From contig NC_035172.2 in the NCBI RefSeq assembly GCF_001659605.2, forward strand, positions 20,585,051 to 20,649,050: DNA of 64,000 nt, given 5' to 3'. Source of the DNA: Manihot esculenta. Taxonomy: Eukaryota; Streptophyta; Magnoliopsida; Malpighiales; Euphorbiaceae. Every line of letters begins with the position of its first letter. Position 1 is the first letter of the stretch. Below, piece by piece: positions 44,401 through 54,886 of this stretch. The notes beneath the pieces are model-generated. The model was not told the origin of the DNA, did not search any database, and worked only from the letters and a program-made list of their open reading frames with translations. The translations under genes were made by a program, and so were the position numbers.

Positions 44401-45150
44401 TTTTTTGTAAGACAAAAAAAATGTATTTTTCTTTAAGGATTGTATTGTCTAATTCTAATTTAAATGGAATTTTGGATTCTATTTGAGAAAATGTCGACAA
44501 GTCCTACAGTCGCCTTATATTGAAATTCATTAATGAATATTCCAAATAGGTTGCAAATAAGACAGCGTGTCATTGGATATAATTATCAAGACTTAATAGT
44601 AGGTCTATAATTAAGCTAAAACTTTGTAGAATTGACTAAGATATGCATCGACTAGATAGGATTCTATATATATTTTTTGAACATTCTATTCTTATATTTC
44701 AAGTCTATAATAGACGTGAATAATTTATTTTAGAAATTATTATTATCTATATAGTTTGTTGATTCTACTGTGGATTATTTTATAGTGAACAATGTATCTA
44801 TCATCCTTTCATGATTTTAAATAATATGTTATTTTTCATGAATTGTTAATTGTTATTATTTTTATATCATATATTCATATATGTTGATTGAGTTGATGTT
44901 TCTAGATATCAATCATAAAATATTTTAAAAAACTTAAATTATAAGTAATTTAAGATATGAACCTTAATATAATTAATTATAATTAATTTTTATAATGCAT
45001 TAGGATTTTAGACGATGGTTGGGAATATAGTGAATTTTTTAACTCTAAAACTTAGTGTAAAATAATTATTAATATAATTCATTATTACTAAGGTTAGTGT
45101 ATATATGAACTAAATCATTAATTCATTTGCATAAATATGTCTAATTTAGA
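41435..45150. other. AT-rich region, no gene supported
   Basis: One 84-codon ATG frame at 43003-43257 has no recognisable family and is Ser/Leu/Lys-rich, so it is not called. The stretch 43000-43450 and the stretch 44460-44760 look like low-copy or decayed LTR/leader sequence, perhaps of the copia relic at 46200-49640, but I could not pair them with a second copy. A GC-richer island lies at about 43815-43905. Confidence 0.4.
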
Positions 45151-45325
45151 TTAAAAATAGGGAGATTTATAATTTAGTCCCTGAATATTGTCATTATTAA
45201 CAAGTCAGTCTCTGTATTTTTAGAAACCTATTAAAACGTCCTTATCTTTTCTCTCCGTCAACGAAATAGTCCTTCCGTCTATTTTTGCCGTTAAAAATAT
45301 AGTAAAAGACTAAATTACCCCCATT

Positions 45326-45490
45326 ATTTTCCTCCTCCTCCTCCTCCTCCTCCCTTTTCTTCTTCATCAATTATTCCTCCTTCTGCTTCTGCTTCTTCTT
45401 TTTCTACTGCTTCTTCTTCTTCTCCTTCTCCTTCTTCTTCTTCTTCTTCTTCTTCTTCTTTTTCTTCTTTTTCTTCTTTTTCTTCTTTCT

Positions 45491-45521
<31 letters not shown>

Positions 45522-45570
45522 TTCTTCTTCTTCTTTTTCTTCTTTTTCGGAGGAGGAGGAGGAGGAGGAA
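45326..45570. repeat. Long polypyrimidine microsatellite (CCT/CTT) ending in a GGA run
   Basis: About 220 nearly uninterrupted pyrimidines in CCT, CTT and TTTCTT units are followed at about 45549 by (GGA)n. The CCT and GGA runs can pair. The tract could form triplex DNA. Confidence 0.85.
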
Positions 45571-45574
45571 AGAA

Positions 45575-46060
45575 AAGATAGGGACTATTTCATTGACAAA
45601 AAGAAACGATAAGAACGTTTTAATAGATGTGAGAAAAGATAGAGACTATTTCATTGACAAAAAGAAACGATAAGGACGTTTTAATATATTTCTAAAAATA
45701 TAGGGAGGGACGATTTCGTTGACGAAAAGAAACGATGAGGAGGGACTATTTCGTTGACGGAAAGAAACGATAAGGACATTTTAATAGATATGAGAAAATA
45801 TAGGGACTATTTCATTGACGGAAAAGAACGATAAGGACGTTTTAATAGATATGAAAAAAAATAAAAACATTTTAATAGATTTTTGAAAATGAAAGAACTA
45901 ACTTGTTAATAATAACAATATCTAAGGACTAAATAAAGGGTTTTATTTGAGAGTAAAATTGGATTTTAAAAATTTTCTCTCTCCTCCTTTATCTAATTTT
46001 AACGGAAAAGAGGACGGAAGGACTATTTCGTTGACGGAAAGAAAACATAAGAACGTTTTA
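45575..46060. repeat. Multiple copies of a TIR-derived ~45-65-bp unit
   Basis: Phrases GGGACTATTTCGTTGACGGA, AAGAAACGATAAGGACG and TTTTAATAG recur five to six times and also occur in the terminal inverted repeats. Confidence 0.75.
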
Positions 46061-46199
46061 ATAGGTTTCTAAAAATACAGGGACTGACTTATTAATAATG
46101 GCAATACCCAAGGACTAAATTGTAAATCTCCCTTAAAAATGATATTTGTTTCTTTTTTTTTTTTTAGCTTATCTTAATAAGTGAGAGAAGCTAAATTAT

Positions 46200-49100
46200 G
46201 ATAAGCATGAAATCTAAAGTAATAAAATCCAACATGTGCTTGAGGTACTAGGAGCTTTAAGATCTCTTAACCTAGTTATGAAAATACTAAAATAGGACAA
46301 CATGGCCTAGTATTGAAGCATATGATGTTTGGAGAAAGTGAATTCAAATACTCACATCACTTTGAGTAATATGCATGATATTGTTATGCTTGAGTTTACA
46401 AAATATGATTTAACAACAGACATATGGTATGCACCTGAAAGTAAGGTTTGAAGAAATCTCTCTTGTCAATCTTATAGCTTACACTATACAATCAGACACT
46501 TATAAGAAGAGTTTTCGTCATGATGTTAGAATACGTCTTAAGATCATGAGTAGTACAGTGAATGAGCTAAAAAAATATTCATCATATTTTGATTGACAAA
46601 CAGAATGTTCAAGTGGTCATATGCTCTTTACCCAAACACCTAGGATCACATGAGAAATGTTATTTACCCACAATGTCTATATTAAGTATATGGAAGATGT
46701 TATACGCTTCATAGAGCTAGAGTAGGAATGTCTGTGTTTAAATTTAATGAGTACAAAAATGTACATAACTAGCTCCAATTCCTAAAAAAAGAAAGGGAAA
46801 CTAGTAAAAAATCAAGGTGGTAAATAGCATGGGAAAGAAAAAGTTAAGCCCAATAAGAAACAACAATAAAGGGATCGGCAAAGGTATTTTTAGATAGAAG
46901 AAGGAAAATATTGCTAAGGTCAAATGTTTAACTATATAGAACATGATCGAAATACCTTTGTGGAATTTTGTTGACTTCTTTTATGAGCAAGATGGATATT
47001 TATTAGAAAATAACTCAAAAGTGGATGTGAAGGGTTTAAGCACCTGCGAGTTTGCTATATGTAGTAAGCGAATTTTGTTCTTACATAATATCCAATTTAT
47101 TCCAGAAATTCAATGGAATTTATTATTTGTGTTGGTGTTAATTAAACTTAATGTTTTTTTTATTTTTCATGAACTAGGTGTAAACTTGTTTTAAGTGCAA
47201 ATTCTAGTGGTTTTAGATATTTCATGAATACTCATATTGGCTTAGAAATTATATGTAACTTTAATAGTATATTTTTTTTCCTATTTTATATCTTTTGATA
47301 CCTCTATGAATAATGTAAATACGTAGTATGCTATGCTTGGCCACATAAGTTAAAAGATATACAGCGATTAGTCGAAGTGAGCCTATTAGATAATATTAAC
47401 AAAGATAATATTAACAAAGTACATAGGTCTACTTGTAAATATTGCCTAATTTGAAATTATCTAGGAATAAGAGTTGAATTTCTATTGTGTTTAATTTTTT
47501 TTAGTAAATGTAATTATATGATATGGGACTAGATATAGGAGGCATCTATTCATAATTATTAACTACTCTCAGTATGTTTATGTCTATTTGATATCTCATT
47601 AAATTGATGCTTTAGATTGCGTCATCAAATTCTTGAATTAGTTGACAATCAATTAGGCAGAAAAGTAAAGATTTTAAGAATCAACTGAGGTAGAAGATTT
47701 CTGTCTGAGCAATTTAGGAATTGTATAACAGGAATGAGAAATAGAATCCTATTAGGTTAAGTTAATAATAAGATGAGCTAATTTTGTCAATCATCTATTG
47801 GGGTGATACATTATTAGTAATCACTATTGAACTTAACCTAATACCCACATAATTAGTAACTTTCACTCCATATAAGTTATGGAGTAAACATAAATTTGTT
47901 TGTGGACTTCAAAACTATAGGGTTGTAAAATTACTCATGAATCTTCATATAAATTTAGAGGACCAAAGGGAAAAATATGTTCTTTTCAATATATCTTTGA
48001 GCAGTTAAAAAGATATGTATTATTTAGTGAGTAAGAGAGAATGAAAGTTTAACTGAGTTTGAATCATACGGGATCACATTTTTAGAATACTTTCTTTCTT
48101 TCAAGTATAAGGAGATGGGATAAGTCTTACCTCTAAATTAAACGTGTGACCAAACTACTTTCGCTATATAAATTTTTTAACAGACACACATCCAAGTGGG
48201 AGCAATATGGATATAGATGAATATAGTCATCAGTTTCATAATTGCATCTTGAAATGAGAGTAGTGAATCTGGTTCGAGTGGGAGTAACATGCATATTGAT
48301 GAGTCAATAGATCAATCTTAACTACTACGAACGTGTCATCTAAAAATTTTCAGTTGTCGTTTTGAGATTGAAAGTGAAGTATTTATTATTACTCTTGATG
48401 AAGATGAACTTAGAATTGTGTTTCTTAAGTTCTTAAATCTTCAACTAAGAAAAAAAATAGATTAAAACAATGAAATAGGAAATGAAGTTAATAAAGAGTT
48501 AGTTAATGTAGAGTTACAATTAGGACATAACGCGATTGAGAATTAGTAAATTCTCAAAGTGAAGCGTAAGGTTGACGGTAGGATCAAGATATAAAAAACT
48601 CATTTGATAGCTAAAGGGGCACACACAATAGGTAGGAAAGAATTATAAGGATTTTTTTGAACCTATTATGAGATTTACCTTGATAAGATTTTTTTTTTTA
48701 AATTGCAATAGTTGCTAATTTGGATCTTAAACTACATTAAATAGATGTGAACACTGTTTTTTCTGAAAAGGAAAATTAAAATTTACATGAAACAGTCCAC
48801 AGATTTTGGTGTAAATGGCGAAGTTTGAAAATCATTCTAAGGCCTTAAACAGTCTTCGAGACTATAGTATATTAGATTTCATAATACCGTCGGATTTTAT
48901 AATTTCACTATAATTAATGAGGATCATTGGAAATATACATAAAATATCCAAGAATAAATTTGTAGTCTTATCATTGTATGTAGACAACATACTAATAGTT
49001 AAAAACAATAGTGAGTATATCATAATCACTAAAGTTTGGTAATCATCTTTTGATATGAAAGGGATGAAAAAGTTGCATATAATCTTAGAGTTAAGATTCT

Positions 49101-49640
49101 AAGGGATTACTAAGAAAACTGTTGTCTCTTTCTAAGAGCAATATATTATAAAAGTCTTATAGTGATTGAATATACAAGATTTCAAACATATAGATACCCA
49201 TTTTTTTCAAAGGGAAAATTTTAAGCCGTATATTATGTCTTAAGGCTCTAAAAAATAGAGCTCAAATATAAAGTTGCTATGAATATAGTAAAATAATTTG
49301 ACTCTAGACGAGCACACTAGATGTCGTGAATATAATATAGAGATATCTTAGACTTATATTAGATAATTCATAATGTTATCAAAAAAATAGTCTACAAGTG
49401 GGAGACTATAGGGATGCAGAAAGGAAAGGAGATTTATATGAGTCTAAATCTATCTCAAGAAGTACAAAGTTACAGTTTACTATATTACTTATATAGATGC
49501 ACATAACTTGAAAGTTTTTTCTCTACATGAAATTACTTTAGATCTTCTAATAAAGACGAGTACAAAAGATGTTTTGTATAGCCTTGTAAAGTAATTAAGT
49601 TAGCATGGAGTGTAAGATAATGAGTTAATGTATTTAAATT
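46200..49640 (+). pseudogene. Heavily decayed plus-strand copia gag-pol
   Basis: Readable pieces in order: protease/GAG-pre-integrase at 46943-47194 (VDVKGLSTCEF, RILFLHNIQFIPEIQWNLL), a GHIS-like pre-integrase phrase near 47340, integrase relics 47400-47800, reverse transcriptase at 48550-49080 (KVDGRIKI, KTHLIAKG, MDVNTVF, YVDNILIV where YVDD is usual, FDMKGMKKLH), and RNase H relics to about 49600. Stops occur every few dozen codons. No LTR pair was recognised; LTR B inserted at its right end. It is older than the chromovirus insertions. Confidence 0.75.
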
Positions 49641-49701
49641 ATTAATTACAATTGTGCAATTCATACATACTATTTTATATCAGGGATATAATTATGAGAA
49701 G

Positions 49702-49707
49702 TGTAAC
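49702..49707 (-). repeat. Terminal 6 bp of LTR B, split from the rest by insertion A
   Basis: TGTAAC at 49702-49707 followed, after element A, by GTAAC-GACCCGAAAATTGG reconstructs an LTR end beginning TGTAACGACCC on the plus strand. Confidence 0.7.
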
Positions 49708-49905
49708 TGTAATACCCGGCTAGATTCCGACATAGGAATTCCTACCTTCCGGCGGAATCTCCGTTGGAATCTGGAATTTCTGAAGATGCCAGAGGCTTCT
49801 AGAGGGGTAAAATGTGTTTTTCAAAAATGTTTTTACTGATTTCATGGTTTTAAACGAAAAAGAATTGAGTTTTGAAAAGAAAAGACCAAGGAGGCGTTTG
49901 CTAGG

Positions 49906-50092
49906 TTTGGCCGCCGAAAGTGAAGTTCGGCCGCCGAACATGAAAAGGTTTTGGGAGCGCTTTTAGCCTCCGAAAGTCTTGTTTGAACGAGCCAAGGTTC
50001 TGCCGCCGAAAGTCAAGTTCGGCCGCCGAACATGCATGAGTTTAGGGGGCACGTTAGGCTGCCGAAGGTCTTCGACCAGGCCACCTATAAAG
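49906..50092 (+). promoter_or_regulatory. LTR A promoter: GCC palindromes and TATA box
   Basis: TTTGGCCGCCGAA (49906), TTCGGCCGCCGAA (49926) and two more sites precede TATAAAG at 50086-50092. It is the same plan as the array LTRs. Confidence 0.5.
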
Positions 50093-50870
50093 GGCCCTCA
50101 GATCGGAAATGGGCGAGTTTTCTCCTCATTCTCGAGCTCAGGTGAGTTTTTGTCCTCCTTTGGCCATTTTCATGTTTTTCTTCATCTCCCTCATGTTTTC
50201 ATGAGTTTCTTGGTTGCTTTGAAGAGTTTTTAAGCTTAGATCAAGTTTTGGGAACTTGGAGACCCAAGGAGTTGGTTTCTCCCATCTCCAAGTTAAAGCT
50301 CGCACAAACCCTCGATCTTCAAGAGGTAAGTGTGGATCTATGCTTTCCTTTATGTTTCATGAAGTTTAAGTAAGTTTTAAGAGGTTTTAATGGTTAAGTA
50401 TGGGTAGATATGCATGTTAGGCTTCATGTGGGTTTTTATGCAAATGTATGTTTATATATGTTTATGTGATGATGTGTAAGAGGTTTAAGCTAGTCTATGC
50501 ATGTGGGAGTGAGTATGCATGATGGGGAGAGAGTATGTGAGGATTTGGTTGTTTTGATGGTTTTGGCTTATGTGAGTCATAAGCTATCTATGTATGTTTT
50601 TGTTGTTGTTTTTGGAGTTTAATCTAGTTGTTTAAGCTCCTTTGTGCATGGTTAAAGGTTTATGCATATTTTGGTTAAGCTGGGTGCTTGTTTTTGGGGT
50701 GTTGGAAGGTTTGGGAGGCTTCAATGCATGAGAAGCTGAGTTCTGCCCTTCTGGGAAGAACTCAGGTTCGGCCGCCGAAAGTAGCTTCGGCCGCCGAACC
50801 TGCCTTTGGATGCATGGATTGGCCGCCTAACCTTGCCCCCAAAAGTTGAGTTTTGGCTTGAAAGCAGACT

Positions 50871-50963
50871 TTCGGCCGCCGAAGGAAGGGTTCGGCCGCC
50901 GAAGGAAGGGTTCGGCCGCCGAAGGAAGGGTTCGGCCGCCGAAGGAAGGGTTCGGCCGCCGAA
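50871..50963 (+). repeat. Perfect 20-bp GCC-palindrome minisatellite in LTR A
   Basis: TTCGGCCGCCGAAGGAAGGG is repeated four times without error from 50871 and starts a fifth time. It is an expansion of the family's 13-bp palindrome. Confidence 0.95.
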
Positions 50964-51202
50964 AGTGTCTGACTTTCGTCTCTGGAGTGGGACTTTCGGC
51001 CGCCGAAGGTGCCGCCGAAAGTGCCCGAGTTTCGTCTCTAGAGAGAGGGTTCGGCCGCCGAAGGTGCCGCCGAAAGTGCCATGTCCAGCCTTTTCAAAGT
51101 TGTTTTCTATCCATGTTTAAGTGATGTTTTACAGGGTTTTCGGGGAGTTGTTTATGAGTTGTTTAGAGTGTGTTGGCACCTCATTCGAGTCCACCTGTGT
51201 AG

Positions 51203-51272
51203 GACCGGACCCGAGGGACCGAGGAGGCCATCAGTGTTAGGAGTTGCAGAGCCAGTCCAGCGTCTGCCAGAG
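51203..51272 (+). other. Exon-like block with splice-site sequences (LTR A)
   Basis: 70 nt between CCACCTGTGTAG and GTGAGTAG. LTR A also has CAG-GTGAGT at 50142, AAGAG-GTAAGT at 50326, and a pyrimidine tract with AG at 51652-51653. Confidence 0.4.
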
Positions 51273-52280
51273 GTGAGTAGAACTAACCTTAGTCTTTTAC
51301 TTTAAGAAAGCAAATGCTTAAAGCATGCTCATGCATCATGTTTATATGTAATAGGTTGATTGCACTAGTTACACGAATATGAAGCATTGCATTATTTACT
51401 GTTGATGGAGATTGGACCAAGGACGACCCCACTAGCCCTATGGATAAGACCTGGCTGGGCCAGGCATTACGAAGTCCTGTGGTGCCTTTTTGAGGGCCGG
51501 GCAAATAGCTTAGGGATGTTTTGGGGTTGGGTCCAATCCGTGATATGATTTGTCTGTGCTATAATGCATTTCATGAAAGCATGTAATTAATGAACTGTTT
51601 TCTTTGTTTCTACTCACTGGGCTTTTTAGCTCACCCCTCTCCCCTAACCCTAGTGTTGCAGGTTTGAGGTTGATCGGGAAGTCTCAAGATTAAAGGTTTT
51701 GCTTATGTAATAGTATTAGATTAGTACTTTTAGTGTGGACATGTATTATAAATTGATGTAATGTAAAGTTAAGTAGAGTTATGTTTATGGATTAGAACTG
51801 TGCTTGGCCCTAAGACTTGGTTAGTCCCTGTTCAATACATGATGTATGTAATGTTTTAGATGTTGAGTGGTGTTTGAACTAAACTAGTGGCATGTATTGT
51901 TTACCACTTTAGAGTTGGATGAGGACCCTAGTAGAGGTCTTATGTTTGTGGTTTGATGCATGCACAGGTTAGGTTCTAGTTCTTTGGATGTAATCCTAGC
52001 TTGATGTATGTTATGTTGACCCAACTAGAGTTTTGATGAGGGCTTTAGAAGGGGGTTCTTTATGTTTCCAGTTATGTTGCATACAGGTCAAGCTCGGTGT
52101 TTACATCAGATGTTTCAGTTTTTATGTTAAGTTTTGATCATGTATGGGATTTGACCAGGTGATAGGAGGTATGTTTGGCTTGCTACGGGTCCCGGCGGCC
52201 TTAAGCAGATCTGGATCCTAGCGCCGGTGGCGGTTCGGGCCGTTACAGAGGGGTATCGGTTTTCGGGTCGTTACAGTAAC

Positions 52281-52646
52281 GACCCGAAAATTGGACCGCT
52301 ACCGGTGCTAGGATCCAGATCGGCTTAAGGCCGCCGGGACCCGTAGCAAGCCAAACATACATCCTGTATACCTGTTTAATCCCATACATGATCAACACAT
52401 ACATAAAATTTTGAACTTTTCCTTACATTCATTCATTCTTTCATTCATTCACCAAACTCAACCTGTGCATGCACTATACATAAACATAATTATAGACATT
52501 AACCCCTCTTTGGAGTCTCATCATTGCCCCAATAGGGTGACATAACATGTATTGAGTTTGGTTACATAAGCATCATTAAAAAATCATGTACTCAAAGGGA
52601 TTTACAACATACTAGGGTCAAGCACAACTATAAACCTCAATAAACC
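52281..52646 (-). repeat. LTR B segment between insertions A and C
   Basis: On the minus strand it is the 3' end of a chromovirus LTR (ending in the reverse complement of GACCCGAAAATTGGACCGC). It is cut at 52646 by element C and resumes at 62308. Confidence 0.85.
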
Positions 52647-54789
52647 TGTAACAGCCCAGAAATCGGACCGCTACCGGCGCTAGGATCCAGATCGGCTTAA
52701 GGCCGCCGAGACCCGTAGCAAGCCTAACATACATCATGTGAACCTGTTTAATCCCATAAACGATCAACAACATCCATAAAAATTAAAACTTTTCTTTTCA
52801 TTCATAAACCAAACTCAACCTGTGCATACATTAACATAGACATTAACATTAACCCCACCATGGAGTCCTCATCAATGCTCCAATGGGGTGCCATAATCAT
52901 GCATTAAGTTTGGTAAAACATAAACATCGATAAAAGATCATGCATTCATAAAGGGATTACACAGCTAGGGTCAAGCACACTTCTAAACCTCAGTACCGTC
53001 ATTACATTACATAACTCAACATTACATTACAACATCCATCATGTCCACTACTAGCTATTACATAACCAAAACTTTACTCTATCCGACCTCCTGCTCTATC
53101 CTGTACCTGCAAACCTGGGGGTTAAGGGAACGGGGTGAGCTAAAAAGCCTAGTGAGTAGAACCATATAACATTTAAATTATTCATGCTTTCATGGAATGC
53201 ATCATAGCACAGACATTTCACATCAAGGACGGACTTGTCACCAATAACTCTCATTTCCATAAACAATAATGCAATTGCCCGAACGCGTGGCATGGGCAGC
53301 CCGGGACTTCATGACATGGTGCCAGGACGCGTGGCATGGGCAGCCCTGGACTTCATATGTTACATACTGAGAGCTAGTGGGTCATCCAACATCCATCCAC
53401 ATCAACAATAAAAATGCAATGCATCATATTCGTGATTACTAATGCAATACAACCTACGTAAACATAGCATTTATGATGCATGGATCATGCTAAACATTTT
53501 ATTAAATTTTAAAGCATAGTTCTGTTCCACTCACCTCTGGCTGATGCTCTAAGGACTCTGAAGCAGCTAGCACTGCTGACCTCCTCGATTCCTCGGGTCC
53601 GAACCTACACAGGTGGACTCAGATGAGGGATCAAACACACATAAACATAACTCTAAAACATCCCCCAAAAACGCCCTAAAACACTCCAAAACAATCAAGG
53701 AATTCATGCAAAGGAGGGCTAAACAGGGCACTTTCGGCGGTAGGTTCGGCGGCCGAAAGTCCCTCCAGAGCCGAAAGTCAGGCAGGTTCGACGGCACCTT
53801 CAGTGGCCGAAACTGCCCTCCAGAGACGAAAGTCCTCTTTCGGGGGCAGGCTTCGGCAGCCGAAGGCTGTCTCCACAAGCGAGTTCAGCGGCCGAAAGTC
53901 CATTCGGCGGCCGAACCTGAGTTTCTCCAAAGTGGCAGAAACTCAACTACAACATGCACAAACGCCTCCCAAACCTTTCAAACATGCATAAACCTGATCT
54001 ATAACATGCATACTCAAGTATACAAGCTCCTAGGGGCTTCAAACTATCTTAAACCCCAACTACAACACATCAAGCAACCACAAATATCATACATTGCTCA
54101 AAAACTTAACATAACCCATAAAACCAACCAAAACCTAAACATGTATTTCTACCCCATAGATCAACTTAAAACTTGTTTAAAACATACAATGAGCTCAAGA
54201 TCGGCCCTTACCTCTTGAAGATCGAGAGGAGAAACGATCCTAGCTCGGAGATGGGAGAGATCGAGTTCCTTGAACCTTCAAGCTCCAAAACTTGCTATAT
54301 GTTCAAAAATCTTCAAAACAAAGTGAAAACTAGTGAAAATCGTGAAAGATCTGAAGGAAGGAACTCAAAAACGGCGAGGGGTGGTGGAGAGCTCACCTTG
54401 GCCGACAATGGGGAGAAAAGCTCGCCCATTTCGGCTAAGGGACCCCTTTATAGGTGGCTGGCCAGGCCACATTCGGGAGCCAAATGTGCCTCCGCATGCA
54501 TGCCATGTTCGGCGGCCGAACTTAAGGTTCGGCGGCCGAACCTGTACTTCCCTCACTTATGCCTTCGGGAGCCTAAAGCACACCCGAAGTGCAAGCATGT
54601 TCGGCGGCCGAACCTGGGTCTTCCTCCAAGGCTATTTTCATTCAAAACTTAATTTCTTTCTTGCTTAAAACCATAAAATACCTCAAAACATTTTATGAAA
54701 ACATGGTTTTACCCTTCTAGAGGTTTCCGACATCCGAGATTCCATCGGACGGTAGGAATTTCGATATCGGAGTCTAGCCGGGTATTACA
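52647..54789 (-). repeat. 3' LTR of element C
   Basis: On the plus strand it starts TGTAACAGCCC and ends GGGTATTACA. It has a minus-strand TATAAAG at 54446-54452, GCC palindromes on both sides, and a two-unit repeat (ACGCGTGGCATGGGCAGCCC) at about 53284-53356. Confidence 0.93.
53535..53604 (-). other. Exon-like block with splice-site sequences (LTR C, 3')
   Basis: 70 nt on the minus strand between TGTGTAG and GTGAGTGG. Confidence 0.4.
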
Positions 54790-54804
54790 TTCTTCCCCCC
54801 TTAA
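54790..54804 (-). other. Polypurine tract of element C
   Basis: On the plus strand TTCTTCCCCCCTTAA, next to the 3' LTR. Confidence 0.85.
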
Positions 54805-54826
54805 GAACATTCGTCCCCGAATGTTC
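54805..54826 (-). other. GGGA-loop hairpin of element C
   Basis: Same 9-bp arms as in the array, with the loop read as GGGA on the element's sense strand. Confidence 0.75.
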
Positions 54827-54886
54827 ACCAACAAACATGGCATAGCATAAGACATGAACATACATACAAAACACATAAAACTTACC

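Larger units (their letters stand above)
45160..46132. mobile_element. Mutator-like MITE with long inverted ends and 9-bp TSD
   Basis: The 973-bp block starts GGGAGATTTATAATTTAGTC and ends with the near reverse complement (ending TGTAAATCTCCC). The inverted repeats run about 120 bp on each side. Flanks are TTAAAAATA (45151-45159) and TTAAAAATG (46133-46141), a 9-bp duplication with one change, as expected for Mutator-type transposition. There is no transposase. The inside holds a long pyrimidine tract and several copies of a unit derived from the inverted repeat. Confidence 0.85.
49708..52275 (+). mobile_element. Element A: one chromovirus LTR plus 28-bp tail, TSD GTAAC
   Basis: A complete plus-strand LTR (49708-52247, 2540 bp) starts TGTAATACCCGG and ends GGGCCGTTACA. 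It is followed by GAGGGGTATCGG, a primer-site remnant, and then a second copy of the LTR's last bases ending CGTTACA at 52275. GTAAC flanks the whole at 49703-49707 and 52276-52280. The internal region and all but the tip of the 3' LTR were therefore deleted. It differs from a normal solo LTR. Confidence 0.85.

Noticed and set aside
52248..52275. Separate small insertion between LTR A and LTR B
   Set aside because: It reads as primer-site remnant plus LTR tip and lies inside the GTAAC duplication, so it belongs to element A.
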